From Actinospica robiniae DSM 44927 (lineage in GTDB: Bacteria > Actinomycetota > Actinomycetes > Streptomycetales > Catenulisporaceae): a DNA stretch of 64,000 nt. The stretch's first letter is position 1, and each line of letters opens with the position of its first letter. Below, in pieces: positions 16,331 through 24,789 of the stretch. Location: NCBI RefSeq assembly GCF_000504285.1, contig NZ_KI632511.1, positions 7,236,154 to 7,300,153 of the forward strand. The letters run 5' to 3'. The notes under the pieces are model-generated. The model saw nothing but the letters and a program-made list of their open reading frames with translations, did not search any database and had not been told where the DNA came from. Made by a program: the position numbers and the translations under genes.

Positions 16331-17037
16331 CAGAACTCCAGTCCCTGCAGCCCGGAACGTAACGTCTGAGCGTGTCCGCGCATGGTCTCGGCGTGGCCTT
16401 GGAGGACCGAGAGCTGACTGGCCGCCTCTTCGAAGTCGAGTGAGAATCCGCTGCTCGGGCCGGCCGCGGCCGAAGTCTGGGACCAGTCGAGGCCGGACAG
16501 CGCCTGCTCGATCTTCTCGAACAGCGGCTTCGCGGCGGCTTCGATGATCTGGCCGGTGATGTACTGGATGATCTGTTGCTTGAGCGTCTCCAGCAGCTTC
16601 TTGCCGGCCTCTATGATCAGCGGCACGGCCGTCTCGGCGAGCCCGAAGGTCGCCACCGAGGCGGCCTGGTCGGCGACGAACGCGGCGGCCATCCCGATCA
16701 GCTCGGCGATCGCCTCGACCTTCTGAGCCACGATGAACGCCGCGCCCACGTCGAGTGCGTCGGCCAACACCGCCGATCCCTCGACGAGCGGCTGCACGTG
16801 GTTCGCGGCGAGTTCGGCCCAGCCCGACTGCATCTGCTGCGTGGCCGAGCTCTGATACGCCTGGGCGAATCCGCTGAGAGTCTCGGTCGCGTCCTCGTGT
16901 GTCTTCTGCACCGCCTGGCCGAACTCGCGGACAATGGTGGCGAAGTGGTGCACGTCGTCTTCGTTGATGTAGGGCCACGGCACCCCGAGGACGTTCAGGA
17001 AGGTCACGACCGGTCCGGGCAGGTCGTCGACGGCCAC
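16330..17037 (-). CDS. WXG100/LXG-like helical carrier protein
   Basis: The 235 residues are almost entirely helical and lack a cleavable signal, as in proteins exported by type VII-like systems. The N-terminal about 100 residues (INEDDVHHFATIVREFGQAV, then ATQQMQSGWAELAANHVQPL) look like a WXG100-type hairpin with Trp at the turn, although the canonical W-x-G is W-A-E here. A hydrophobic middle (AEAIAELIGMAAAFVADQAAS) and a C-terminal four-helix-like segment follow. It has a GTG start after GGGGGAAG and is the first gene of the five-gene cassette. No ESX core genes are in the window, so the export route is inferred. Confidence 0.65.
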   Translation of the reverse strand: MAVDDLPGPVVTFLNVLGVPWPYINEDDVHHFATIVREFGQAVQKTHEDATETLSGFAQAYQSSATQQMQSGWAELAANHVQPLVEGSAVLADALDVGAAFIVAQKVEAIAELIGMAAAFVADQAASVATFGLAETAVPLIIEAGKKLLETLKQQIIQYITGQIIEAAAKPLFEKIEQALSGLDWSQTSAAAGPSSGFSLDFEEAASQLSVLQGHAETMRGHAQTLRSGLQGLEF

Positions 17038-17150
17038 GTCTTCCCCCTTTGTCCGACAGTCCGTTTCCCTTACGGACCGGTCGAAACTCTATCCATGGCC
17101 CGCAGATGAGTACAACAGTCGGGAACCGCGGGCTCGGTAGGCTCGTTGTC

Positions 17151-17972
17151 ATGGAAAGGATCACTACGCGCAACGCCCGTTTCCAGCAATGGGAGGCGCT
17201 GCTCGGCAACCGCGCCAAACGCCACCGCGCAGGGCAGTTCTTGGTGCAGGGAGTGCGTCCGATCACGCTCGCGTTGCGCTATCGCTGGCCCGTGCGTGCT
17301 CTGATCTTCGACCTCGATCGCCCGCTCAGCCGCTGGGCCGCCGACACGCTGCGGGCAAGCCGCGCGCCGCAATACGGCATGACGGGTGAACTGATGGCCG
17401 AACTCGGCGAGAAGGAGACCGCCCCGCCGGAGCTGCTCGCGGTGCTCGGCACGCCGGAGGACGACTTCGGACGGCTGGAGGTGCCCGATGACGAGGCGTT
17501 CCTCGGCCTCGTGTTCGACCGTCCGACCAGTCCCGGAAATCTGGGCTCGATCATCCGGTCGGCCGATGCCTTCGGCGCGCACGGCGTCCTCGTCTCGGGC
17601 CACGCGGCCGACCCGTACGACCCGAAGTGTGTCCGGGCGAGCACGGGCTCGCTCTTCGCGCTGCCCACGGTCCGGGTGCCGTCCAGCGCCGAGGTGCTGG
17701 CGTGGATCGCGGAACAGCGCGAGCAGGGGACGGAGATCCGCCTCGTAGGCACGGACGAGCACGGCGAGGCCGACGTCGGCGAGTTCGACCTGACCGGTCC
17801 GACGCTGCTGGCGATCGGCAACGAGACGAACGGTCTGAGCCAGGCGTGGCGCGAGGCCTGCGACAGCTTGGTCCGCATTCCGATCGGCGGCGCGGCGAGC
17901 TCGCTCAACGCGGCGAACGCGGCGAGCGTGATTCTTTACGAGGCCGCGAGGCAGCGTAGGGCGGGCAGCTGA
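17151..17972 (+). CDS. TrmH/SpoU family RNA 2'-O-methyltransferase
   Basis: A 273-residue SPOUT methyltransferase that would transfer methyl from SAM to a ribose 2'-OH of rRNA or tRNA. Its N-terminal substrate-binding region is followed by the three SpoU motifs: RPTSPGNLGSIIRSADAFG (motif 1 with N, G and R), LLAIGNETNGLS (motif 2), and IPIGGAASSLNAANAASVIL (motif 3) forming the trefoil knot. The ATG at 17151 begins the conserved core; upstream in-frame codons overlap the divergent cassette promoter. The target nucleotide cannot be told from sequence. Confidence 0.9.
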   Translation: MERITTRNARFQQWEALLGNRAKRHRAGQFLVQGVRPITLALRYRWPVRALIFDLDRPLSRWAADTLRASRAPQYGMTGELMAELGEKETAPPELLAVLGTPEDDFGRLEVPDDEAFLGLVFDRPTSPGNLGSIIRSADAFGAHGVLVSGHAADPYDPKCVRASTGSLFALPTVRVPSSAEVLAWIAEQREQGTEIRLVGTDEHGEADVGEFDLTGPTLLAIGNETNGLSQAWREACDSLVRIPIGGAASSLNAANAASVILYEAARQRRAGS

Positions 17973-18007
17973 TCGACATCTGTCGGTGGTCGTGCCTAGG
18001 CTGAAGC

Positions 18008-18853
18008 ATGCTGACGGTACGCGAACACGATCTCGAACTGCCCGACGGCCGCAACCTGCATTACTACGACACCCACGCCGAGAACGACCCGGAGCTGGCG
18101 GTCTTCTGGTTGCACGGCTCGCCGAGCTTCGGTGAGCCGCCTGCTCCGCTGTTCGAGGCCGCCACCGCGCGAGGCCTGCGCTGGATCTCGTATGACCGCC
18201 CGTCGTACGGAGGCTCTACAGGCCAGCCGGGTCGCGACGTCGCTGCGGCAGCTGCGGATGTCGCCGCGGTGGCGCGGGCGCAAGGTCTGACGCGGTTCGC
18301 TGTGGTCGGCTACTCGGGCGGCGGACCGCACGCCCTCGCGTGTGCGGCGCTGTTGCCCGACCAGGTGGTGGCGACGGTCACGCTTGCCTGCGTCGGTCCG
18401 TACGGTGCGGAGGGGCTCGACTACTTCGACGGCATGGGTGTCGACGGCGAACTGAAGGCGGCGGTGCAGGGACGCGCGGCGTTGGAGCATGAACTGACGG
18501 CTGCCGAGTTCGACCCGTCGGTCTTCACGCAGCTCGACCACGATGCGCTGCGCGCGGACTGGAGCTGGCTCAACATCACGTCCGGCAAGGCGTTCGAGCA
18601 GGGACTCGACGGCCTGATCGACGACGATCTCGCCACCGTCCGGCCGTGGGGTTTCGACCTGGCCGCGATCAACGGCCCCTTGCTGATGGTGCACGGCGAG
18701 GACGACAGGATGGTCCCCGCCGCACACACACGCTGGCTCGCCGATCACGTGCGGGGTGCTGAGCTGCGGATGAGCCCGGGCGTCGGTCACATCTCGGTGC
18801 TCTCGGCTGAAGCTGAGGCCGCCCTCGAGTGGATCCGCACACGGACGACCTGA
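18008..18853 (+). CDS. Alpha/beta hydrolase
   Basis: A 281-residue soluble alpha/beta-hydrolase fold protein. The oxyanion region is FWLHGSPSFGEP, the nucleophile elbow is VVGYSGGGPHAL (Ser in G-x-S-x-G), the acid is in VHGEDDRMVP and the His in GVGHISVL. There is no signal peptide. It lies 35 bp after the SpoU gene on the same strand and convergent with ThuA. Substrate is unknown; esterase, lactonase or proline iminopeptidase-like activity are all possible. Confidence 0.88.
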   Translation: MLTVREHDLELPDGRNLHYYDTHAENDPELAVFWLHGSPSFGEPPAPLFEAATARGLRWISYDRPSYGGSTGQPGRDVAAAAADVAAVARAQGLTRFAVVGYSGGGPHALACAALLPDQVVATVTLACVGPYGAEGLDYFDGMGVDGELKAAVQGRAALEHELTAAEFDPSVFTQLDHDALRADWSWLNITSGKAFEQGLDGLIDDDLATVRPWGFDLAAINGPLLMVHGEDDRMVPAAHTRWLADHVRGAELRMSPGVGHISVLSAEAEAALEWIRTRTT

Positions 18854-18883
18854 GCTGAAGCAGTTCGGACTGTGACCGGCCTG

Positions 18884-18914
18884 GCGGACCCGCCCTGTTC
18901 ACGGGCGGGCCCGC
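18884..18914. terminator. Bidirectional hairpin between convergent genes
   Basis: GCGGACCCGCCC (18884-18895) pairs with GGGCGGGCCCGC (18903-18914) with a single A-C mismatch and a 7-nt loop. It sits between the convergent alpha/beta hydrolase and ThuA genes and could end both transcripts; there is no T-run. Confidence 0.6.
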
Positions 18915-19031
18915 GTAGCCCGCAACGCGCTTGGTTCGGCTGGCCTGCGGCTCATCGGTGGCAACGATGGTCCGGCTGCGTGGCATAGTTCGGCGTGCCG
19001 GGACCCGCTGCGCGCAGTGCCGCCTCGGCGC

Positions 19032-19748
19032 CTAGGCCGGCTCCTGCACGCCCGCAGTCGTGACGCCCAGCCAGTTCAACGCGCCCAGCAGGTGCTGCTG
19101 GAACAAGACGTCTTCGAAAGCCTCGTCGGCGTGCCCGAGCGCGGTGTAGAAGGAACGGCCGCCGCTGAACTCGCGGCACCAGGCGATCGGGTGGTCAGCA
19201 CCCATGGTTCCGCCCTCGTAGCCTGATTCGTCGACCGACAGCAGCACGTTCACGTCGGCGCGAGGGTTGCGGCGGAATGAGTACCACTCGTCCGTCCGCG
19301 TCCACGTGCTGCCGAGGTGGGCTGTCGCCGGGTGGTTGCCGTCCTCGACCTTCATCACCGCCGGCTGGATGCTCGGGTGCTGGTCGAACCAGGCGCCGAC
19401 CAGTTCGCCGAAGTACGGCCAGTCGTACTCCGTCGTGGAAGCGCCGTGTACGCCCAGCCAATTGCCTCCGCCGTCCATGTACTCCACCAGCGCTTCCCGG
19501 CCCTCTTCATCGAGGACCACGCCGCTGGTGGAGAGGAACACGACCGCGTCGTACCGCGTCAGCCGGTCCTTGCGGAAGGAGTGCAGTCCCTCGCTGGCCT
19601 CGACCGCGAAGCCGTGCTCGAGACCGAGTCGCTCGAAGGCCTCCACTCCGGCGGGAATCGAGTCGTGCCGAAAGCCCGTGGTCTTCGTGAAGACCAGGAT
19701 GCGCGATATCCCGCTGTCCACTCCGGATCGCCTCCGCCCCTCGTTCAT
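19032..19748 (-). CDS. ThuA-like glutamine-amidotransferase-fold protein
   Basis: The 238 residues match the ThuA family (class I glutamine amidotransferase-like fold linked to trehalose and other sugar utilisation): ILVFTKTTGFRHDSIPAG at the start, YDAVVFLSTSGVVLDEEGR, GGGNWLGVHGASTTEYDWPYFGELVG and HPIAWCREFSGGRSFYTALGH. The classic amidotransferase Cys-His-Glu triad is not evident, as usual in ThuA. It is the last gene of a four-gene operon, its start overlapping the isomerase-like stop (ATGA). Its chemical step in sugar degradation is undefined. Confidence 0.9.
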   Translation of the reverse strand: MNEGRRRSGVDSGISRILVFTKTTGFRHDSIPAGVEAFERLGLEHGFAVEASEGLHSFRKDRLTRYDAVVFLSTSGVVLDEEGREALVEYMDGGGNWLGVHGASTTEYDWPYFGELVGAWFDQHPSIQPAVMKVEDGNHPATAHLGSTWTRTDEWYSFRRNPRADVNVLLSVDESGYEGGTMGADHPIAWCREFSGGRSFYTALGHADEAFEDVLFQQHLLGALNWLGVTTAGVQEPA

Positions 19749-20605
19749 TCTCGGTCGGTCGCCGCCGACCCGGGTGTCTCGGCCGACGCTCGCATCAACT
19801 GCTCGTGCCGGTCTATCACGGTTCGCAAGGTCTGCTCACCCGGGGTGTCCCATACCTTCTGGTTGAAGATTTCAACCTCGGTGAACCCGTCGTACCCGGT
19901 GGCCCGCACGGCGCGAACGAACTCGGGTATGTCGATCACGCCGTCTCCGACGTGGCCGCGTCCCAGAAGCGCGTCGGCCGGGATCGGCACCAGGAAGTCG
20001 CAGACCTGGAAGGCGTGGATGCGGCCGGCCGCTCCAGCCCGCTTGATCTGCGCGAACACCTGCGGATCCCACCAGATGTGGTAGGTGTCCACACATACGC
20101 CCACGTTGTCGCAACCGGTCTCGTGTTCAGCCTCCTGAGCCAAGTCGAGGGCCTGACCGAGAGTGGAGACGACGGCGCGATCGGCGCAGAACATCGGGTG
20201 CAGCGGCTCGATCGCCAGTTTGACGCCTCGCTCTTGAGCGTACGGCGCGAGTTCGGCGATGCCGTCCGCCACCGCGCGACGCGCCGCCACGAGGTCCTTG
20301 CCTCCTTGCGGCAGTCCGCCCACCACCAGTATGAGGACGTCCGTGCCGAGGGCCACGCACTCGTCGACGGCCGCCTCGTTCTCGGCCTTCCAGTCCGGCG
20401 AGGTGAAGAAGCCGCCGCGGCACAGGCTCGTCACGGTCAGACCGGACTCGGCCAGCAGTTGCGCGGCCGCGTCCAATCCGTGCTCGGCGACCTTGTCCCG
20501 CCATAGCCCGATACCGGGCACGCCTGCCTGTACGCAGCCGGCGACGGCCTCGGCGAGCGACCAGCCCTTAGTGGTCCACTGATTCAACGAAAGATGCTCA
20601 GTCAC
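19745..20605 (-). CDS. Sugar phosphate isomerase/epimerase (xylose isomerase-like TIM barrel)
   Basis: A 286-residue AP-endonuclease-2-type TIM barrel. Recognisable elements are LAIEPLHPMF (metal-binding Glu), NVGVCVDTYHIWWDP (Asp and His), IHAFQVCDFLVP and a final metal Glu in GFTEVEIFN. The GTG at 20605 overlaps the end of the DUF993 gene by 8 bp and begins VTEHLSLNQWT, the usual N-terminus. It belongs to the LacI-facing operon and probably interconverts a keto- and aldo-sugar or inositol-like intermediate produced by the dehydrogenase. Confidence 0.9.
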   Translation of the reverse strand: MTEHLSLNQWTTKGWSLAEAVAGCVQAGVPGIGLWRDKVAEHGLDAAAQLLAESGLTVTSLCRGGFFTSPDWKAENEAAVDECVALGTDVLILVVGGLPQGGKDLVAARRAVADGIAELAPYAQERGVKLAIEPLHPMFCADRAVVSTLGQALDLAQEAEHETGCDNVGVCVDTYHIWWDPQVFAQIKRAGAAGRIHAFQVCDFLVPIPADALLGRGHVGDGVIDIPEFVRAVRATGYDGFTEVEIFNQKVWDTPGEQTLRTVIDRHEQLMRASAETPGSAATDRE

Positions 20606-21680
20606 GGGTCGGCCCCTCAAGCTCCAGGCCGTTGAAGCGACTGCTGGCGAGATCCGGATCAGGGAAGATCCCGCCCTCGTTCGCCAGCGCGAACAGCTGC
20701 CGCAAATGCGTGGTGTCCCGCGCCGATTCGAGCCCGCCGACCATGCGGAAGTGATCTTGGAATCCCGACAGGTAAGCCAAGAAGACGACACCGGTCTTGT
20801 AGTACTGGGTCGGCGCGGCGAAGATGTGCCGCGCGAGCGGGACCAAGGGGTCGAGTACTGCTCGGAAGCCGGCCACGTCGCCCGCGTCGAGGAGAGCGAG
20901 CGCCTCGGCGCCAGGAGTGGCCAGGGGGTCGAAGACGCCCAGAAGCGCATGGCTGAAGCCCTGCTCGTCGCCGGCGATCAACTCGGGGAAGTTGAAGTCG
21001 TCACCGGTGTAAAGCCGCACGCCTTCCGGCAACGCCCGACGCAGCGCGATCTCGCGGTCTGCATCCAGCAGCGAGACCTTGATGCCGTCGATCTTCGGGG
21101 CGTGCTGGCGGATGATCTCAAGGACAGCGTCGGTCGCCGTGTCGAGATCAGCGCTGCCCCAGTAGCCGCGCAGCGCGGGGTCGAACATGTCGCCCAGCCA
21201 GTGCAGGATCACGGGTCGCTGCGCCCTCGCGAGGATCCGGTCGTACACCGTTGCGTAATCCTCGGGGCCACGCGCGGAAGCGGCCAATGCGCGGCTGCAC
21301 ATGATCACAGGTTGCGCATTTGCTCCCTCGACCACGTCCAATTGGTCCTCGTATGCGTCGCCGATCGCCGACAGCGGATACTCTTGATCCAAGGCCAGTG
21401 GCAACTGGTCCGTGCCCACTCCGCAGCACAGCAGTCCATCGACGGCCTTGGCTTCGGTGCCCGAGCGCTCGATCAGTTCCTTGGTGGCCGCCCAGTCCAA
21501 GCCCATGCCGCGCTGAGCAGTGTCCATCGCGTCGGCCACGCCCAGGCCGAGCGACCAGAGCCGGTGCCGGAAGGCGAGCGTCGCGTCCCAGTCGAGCGTC
21601 GCAGGCATGCCGGGGCCTTGGGCGGCGACCGGGTCGGCGACGACGTGCGCGGCGGCGAATACGGTGCGCGAGGCCGACAT
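20598..21680 (-). CDS. DUF993 (dihydrodipicolinate synthase-like) protein
   Basis: The 360 residues match DUF993, a TIM-barrel family related to the DapA/N-acetylneuraminate lyase superfamily: RLWSLGLGVADAMDTAQRGMGLDW, VIMCSRALAASARGPEDY, ILHWLGDMFDPALRGYWG, then IDGIKVSLLDADREIALRR, where the Lys fits the Schiff-base position, and YTGDDFNFPELIAGD. The ATG at 21680 overlaps the upstream dehydrogenase stop (ATGA). An aldolase-type cleavage of a dehydrogenated sugar is a reasonable inference, given its place between an oxidoreductase and an isomerase; no activity is established for the family. Confidence 0.85.
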   Translation of the reverse strand: MSASRTVFAAAHVVADPVAAQGPGMPATLDWDATLAFRHRLWSLGLGVADAMDTAQRGMGLDWAATKELIERSGTEAKAVDGLLCCGVGTDQLPLALDQEYPLSAIGDAYEDQLDVVEGANAQPVIMCSRALAASARGPEDYATVYDRILARAQRPVILHWLGDMFDPALRGYWGSADLDTATDAVLEIIRQHAPKIDGIKVSLLDADREIALRRALPEGVRLYTGDDFNFPELIAGDEQGFSHALLGVFDPLATPGAEALALLDAGDVAGFRAVLDPLVPLARHIFAAPTQYYKTGVVFLAYLSGFQDHFRMVGGLESARDTTHLRQLFALANEGGIFPDPDLASSRFNGLELEGPTRD

Positions 21681-22846
21681 CAGGCGTCCTGGCCGAGCTC
21701 GGGCACGGTGATTCGACGTCCCTCGGCGGCTGAGGCCAGGCCGAGTTCGGCCAGCTGCACGCCCTTGGCTCCGGCCCACAGGTCGTGCGGGAACGAGGCG
21801 CCGGCGGCGTCGTCGGCGACGTGCTGGAGGAAAAGCTCCCACTGGAGCTTAAATCCGTTGTCGAACTCGCCGTTGTCCGGCACCGGCTGCCACTGCGCGC
21901 GGAACGGCTCGGTGTTGGGGATGTCCGGGTTCCACACTGGCTTCGGTGTGCCCGCGCGGCTCTGGAAGCGGCACTCGCGCAGTCCCGCCACCGCGCTGCC
22001 GTGCGTGCCGTCGATCTGGAACTCCACGAGCTCGTCTCGGTGCACGCGCACCGCCCAGGAGGAGTTGATCTGCGCGATGATGCCGCCTTCGAGCTCGAAT
22101 ACGCCGTAGGCCGCATCGTCGGCGGTGGCCGGATACGGCTTGCCCAGCTCGTCGCGGCGCTCGGGGATGTGGGTGGCGGTCTGCGCGTAGACCGATCGAA
22201 CGGGCGCCACGATGTGCTCGAGCACGTACTGCCAGTGCGGGAACATGTCGAGGACGATGCCGCCGCCGTCCTCGGTCCGGTAGTTCCAAGAGGGACGCTG
22301 CGCGCTCTGCCAGTCGCCCTCGAAGACCCAGTAGCCGAACTCGCCGCGCACCGAGAGGATCCGGCCGAAGAAGCCGCCGTCGACCAGGCGCTTGAGCTTG
22401 AGCAAGCCCGGCAGGAAGAGCTTGTCCTGCACGACGCCGTGCTTCACGCCCGCAGCGTCGGCGAGCCGGGCCAACTCCATCGCGCCGGCCAGAGTGGAAG
22501 CCGTGGGCTTCTCGACGTAGATGTGCTTGCCCGCGGCGATGGCCTGCTTGACCGCGGCTTCGCGCAGCGGCGTGAGCTGGGCGTCGAAGTAGATCTGGTT
22601 GGCAGGGTCTGCGAGCGCGGCCGACAGGTCGGTGGTGAAGTGCTCGAGCCCGTGCCGGGTGGCGAGCGCCTCGAGCTTGTCCGCGTTGCGCCCGACGAGC
22701 ACCGGCTCGGGCCACAGCACCCGCCCGTCGGCCAGCGGCAATCCGCCCTGCTCGCGCAGGGCCAGGATCGAGCGGACCAGGTGCTGCCGGTAGCCCATGC
22801 GTCCGGTCACGCCGTTCATCACGATGCCAAGAGTTGTCCGGGCCAT
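21680..22846 (-). CDS. Gfo/Idh/MocA family oxidoreductase
   Basis: A 388-residue NAD(P)-dependent dehydrogenase of the Gfo/Idh/MocA class. The Rossmann start is IVMNGVTGRMGYRQHLVR rather than a simple G-x-G-x-x-G. EKPTAST is the conserved E-K-P catalytic motif, and a C-terminal mixed sheet follows (EDGGGIVLDMFPHWQYVLEHI with the second-motif Asp and His). AAGGAAGG precedes the start. It is the first gene of the four-gene operon and would oxidise a sugar or inositol. The palindromic LacI operator lies 55-72 bp upstream. Confidence 0.9.
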   Translation of the reverse strand: MARTTLGIVMNGVTGRMGYRQHLVRSILALREQGGLPLADGRVLWPEPVLVGRNADKLEALATRHGLEHFTTDLSAALADPANQIYFDAQLTPLREAAVKQAIAAGKHIYVEKPTASTLAGAMELARLADAAGVKHGVVQDKLFLPGLLKLKRLVDGGFFGRILSVRGEFGYWVFEGDWQSAQRPSWNYRTEDGGGIVLDMFPHWQYVLEHIVAPVRSVYAQTATHIPERRDELGKPYPATADDAAYGVFELEGGIIAQINSSWAVRVHRDELVEFQIDGTHGSAVAGLRECRFQSRAGTPKPVWNPDIPNTEPFRAQWQPVPDNGEFDNGFKLQWELFLQHVADDAAGASFPHDLWAGAKGVQLAELGLASAAEGRRITVPELGQDA

Positions 22847-22900
22847 GTCGCCTTCCTTGGGACGTCGCGGAGAGCCGCGGGTGTCGCAGCGCTTGCCAAT

Positions 22901-22918
22901 TTGGAAAGCGCTTTCCAA
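22901..22918. promoter_or_regulatory. LacI-family operator, perfect 18-bp palindrome
   Basis: TTGGAAAGCGCTTTCCAA is a perfect dyad with the central C-G step typical of LacI/GalR operators. It lies between the divergent LacI gene and the dehydrogenase operon, so it probably controls both by autoregulated repression. Confidence 0.88.
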
Positions 22919-22934
22919 GCGGTAGGGTAGGGGC

Positions 22935-24500
22935 GTGCGTGAGCAGAGGTCAAGAGCGGGGAACGCGGTGGACGCGACAGCGGGCGCTGAGCAGGCCGGA
23001 ACCGAGGCGGCGGAGCCCGAGGGCAAACGGCCAACGGAGGCTGCGGACGCCAGAGGCAGACGGCCAACGAATGCTGCGGACGCTGGGGGAAATGCGCCGG
23101 CGGAGGCTGCGGACGCCGGGGGAAGGATGCCGGCGGAGGCTGCGGACGCCGGAACAAAGTGGCTGGCGGGGGACGCGGCTACGGGGGCGCAGGGATCCAC
23201 GGAGACGGATCCTGCCGGAACGGCGGCGGAGAAGACGGCGGCTGAAATGGGGTCGGGCTCGAAGTCAGCCGCGCACTTGAGCACGAATGCGGCATCAGGC
23301 TTGGATTCGGATTCGGATTCGGATTCGGATTCGGACTCGGGTTCGGGTTCGGGTCTGGAATCTGCCTCGAAGACACATTCGGCATCGCCGGGTGCAGGGG
23401 CGAGCGCTGGCATGGGTGCTGGAGCAGCCGCTGGCGCGGGCGCGGGCGGGGGCGGGGGTGCGCCGGGACGGGCGCGGCCGGTGACGGGTGCGGTGACGCT
23501 CAAGCAGGTGGCGGCGGCCGCGGAGGTTTCGCTGGCGACGGCTTCGCGGGTGCTGCATCACTCTGGCGGGCGAGAGGTGCGTGCTTCGCTGGTCGAGCGT
23601 GTGGAGGCGGCCGCGGAGCGGCTCGGCTACGTCTCCAATCCGCACGCACAGGCTCTGGCGCGGGCGCGGTCGAGCACCGTTGGTCTGATCGTGCACGAAG
23701 TCACCGACCCGTACTTCGCCGCCATCGCTTCCGGTGCGATGCATGCCGCGCATGCTTCCGGCGCCATGGTCATGCTGGCGGCCACATTCCGCGATCCAGG
23801 ACTCGAACTCGATTACCTCAGCCGACTGCGGGCTCAGGGCGCGCGCGGCGTCCTCCTTGCCGGCAGTGGAAGCACGGACCCGGACGTCAGCGGGCCGCTG
23901 GCCACTGCCATCGAGGCGTTTCAGCGCGAGGGTGGGCGGGTCGTGGCGATCGGACGACGTCCTGAGGCCGCGATCGACGCCGTCGTGCCTGCCAACGCCG
24001 CCGGTACGCGGCTTGCGCTTGAGCATCTTTCCGCACTCGGGCATACGAAGATCGGCGTCGTTTCTGGTCCTGCGAGCCTGCTGACGGTGCGTGAGCGGCT
24101 CGCCGGACTTCCGGCTGACGCATCGGTGCCCACTGTGGAGGCGGACTTCACCCGTGAGGGTGGACGAAAGGCGGCTTTCGATCTGCTGGCGCGGCATCCC
24201 GAGATCACCGCTGTCATCGCGCTCAACGACCTGATGGCTGCCGGGGTGCTGGCGGCTGCGCGGGACGCCGGACAGCATGTTCCGCGGCGGATTTCGGTCG
24301 TCGGGTTCGACGACGTGCCGTTCGCTGTGGATCTGAGCCCGACGCTCACCACGGTGCGGTTGCCCCTGGAGGACATGGGGCGGCGCGCGATGGAGCTTCT
24401 GCTGGACGACGTTGGTGAGGTCGGCGACGAGCCGCGCATCGTCATGGTTGAGGCCCAGTTAGTGGAGCGGGGCTCGACGGCGCCGGCGGCGGCGGATTAG
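22935..24500 (+). CDS. LacI-family transcriptional regulator with low-complexity N-terminal extension
   Basis: The conserved regulator begins at about residue 183: VTLKQVAAAAEVSLATASRVL (LacI helix-turn-helix and hinge), then the periplasmic-binding-like core (VGLIVHEVTDPYFAAIASGA, ALNDLMAAGVLAAARD, VVGFDDVPFAVDLSPTLTTV). From GTG at 23481 the protein would be 339 residues, the normal LacI length; from GTG at 22935 it is 521, adding Ala/Glu-rich repeats and a Ser-Asp dipeptide run. The operator ends 17 bp before 22935, and no strong ribosome site picks one start. The divergent sugar operon is the likely target. Confidence 0.85.
   Translation: MREQRSRAGNAVDATAGAEQAGTEAAEPEGKRPTEAADARGRRPTNAADAGGNAPAEAADAGGRMPAEAADAGTKWLAGDAATGAQGSTETDPAGTAAEKTAAEMGSGSKSAAHLSTNAASGLDSDSDSDSDSDSGSGSGLESASKTHSASPGAGASAGMGAGAAAGAGAGGGGGAPGRARPVTGAVTLKQVAAAAEVSLATASRVLHHSGGREVRASLVERVEAAAERLGYVSNPHAQALARARSSTVGLIVHEVTDPYFAAIASGAMHAAHASGAMVMLAATFRDPGLELDYLSRLRAQGARGVLLAGSGSTDPDVSGPLATAIEAFQREGGRVVAIGRRPEAAIDAVVPANAAGTRLALEHLSALGHTKIGVVSGPASLLTVRERLAGLPADASVPTVEADFTREGGRKAAFDLLARHPEITAVIALNDLMAAGVLAAARDAGQHVPRRISVVGFDDVPFAVDLSPTLTTVRLPLEDMGRRAMELLLDDVGEVGDEPRIVMVEAQLVERGSTAPAAAD
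23034..23356 (+). repeat. In-frame short repeats in the LacI N-terminal region
   Basis: About 33-bp degenerate repeats built around GGAGGCTGCGGACGC recur four times in 23034-23160 (encoding EAADAGG-type units), and a GGATTC/GGACTC/GGTTCG hexamer runs through 23303-23356 (encoding Ser-Asp then Ser-Gly). Both tracts keep the LacI reading frame open. Confidence 0.75.
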
Positions 24501-24540
24501 CGGCTGATCGGCGGAGGAGAAAGAGGCCGGAGTTGCCGGA

Positions 24541-24696
24541 GGGCTTGTTGAGTAGACAGGCGACGGTAGGCAGGGGACGGCGAAAGTCGCGCGGGCTTGT
24601 CGAATAGGCAGGCGACGGTAGGCAGGGGACGGCGAAAGTCGCGCGGGCTTGTCCAGTAGGCAGGCGACGGTAGGCAGGCGACTGGCGGAGTCGCGT
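24541..24696. repeat. 52-bp tandem repeat, three copies
   Basis: Units start at 24541, 24593 and 24645, each opening GGGCTTGT and containing AGGCGACGGTAGGCAGG; a fourth begins at 24697 but diverges. Units 1 and 2 differ at few positions. The tract follows the LacI stop and codes for nothing recognisable. Confidence 0.85.
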
Positions 24697-24789
24697 GGGC
24701 TTGTCGGCGGGCTGCGGCTGGTCGTCTCGGGTGGTTCGTGCCTATCGGGCAGGGCGCGGTGCTGGAGTTATCGTGCGGGCTCCGGAAAC

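Noticed and set aside
16330-17037. Canonical WXG100 protein
   Set aside because: The turn reads W-A-E, and length is more than twice that of WXG100 proteins, so only a WXG/LXG-like carrier is claimed.
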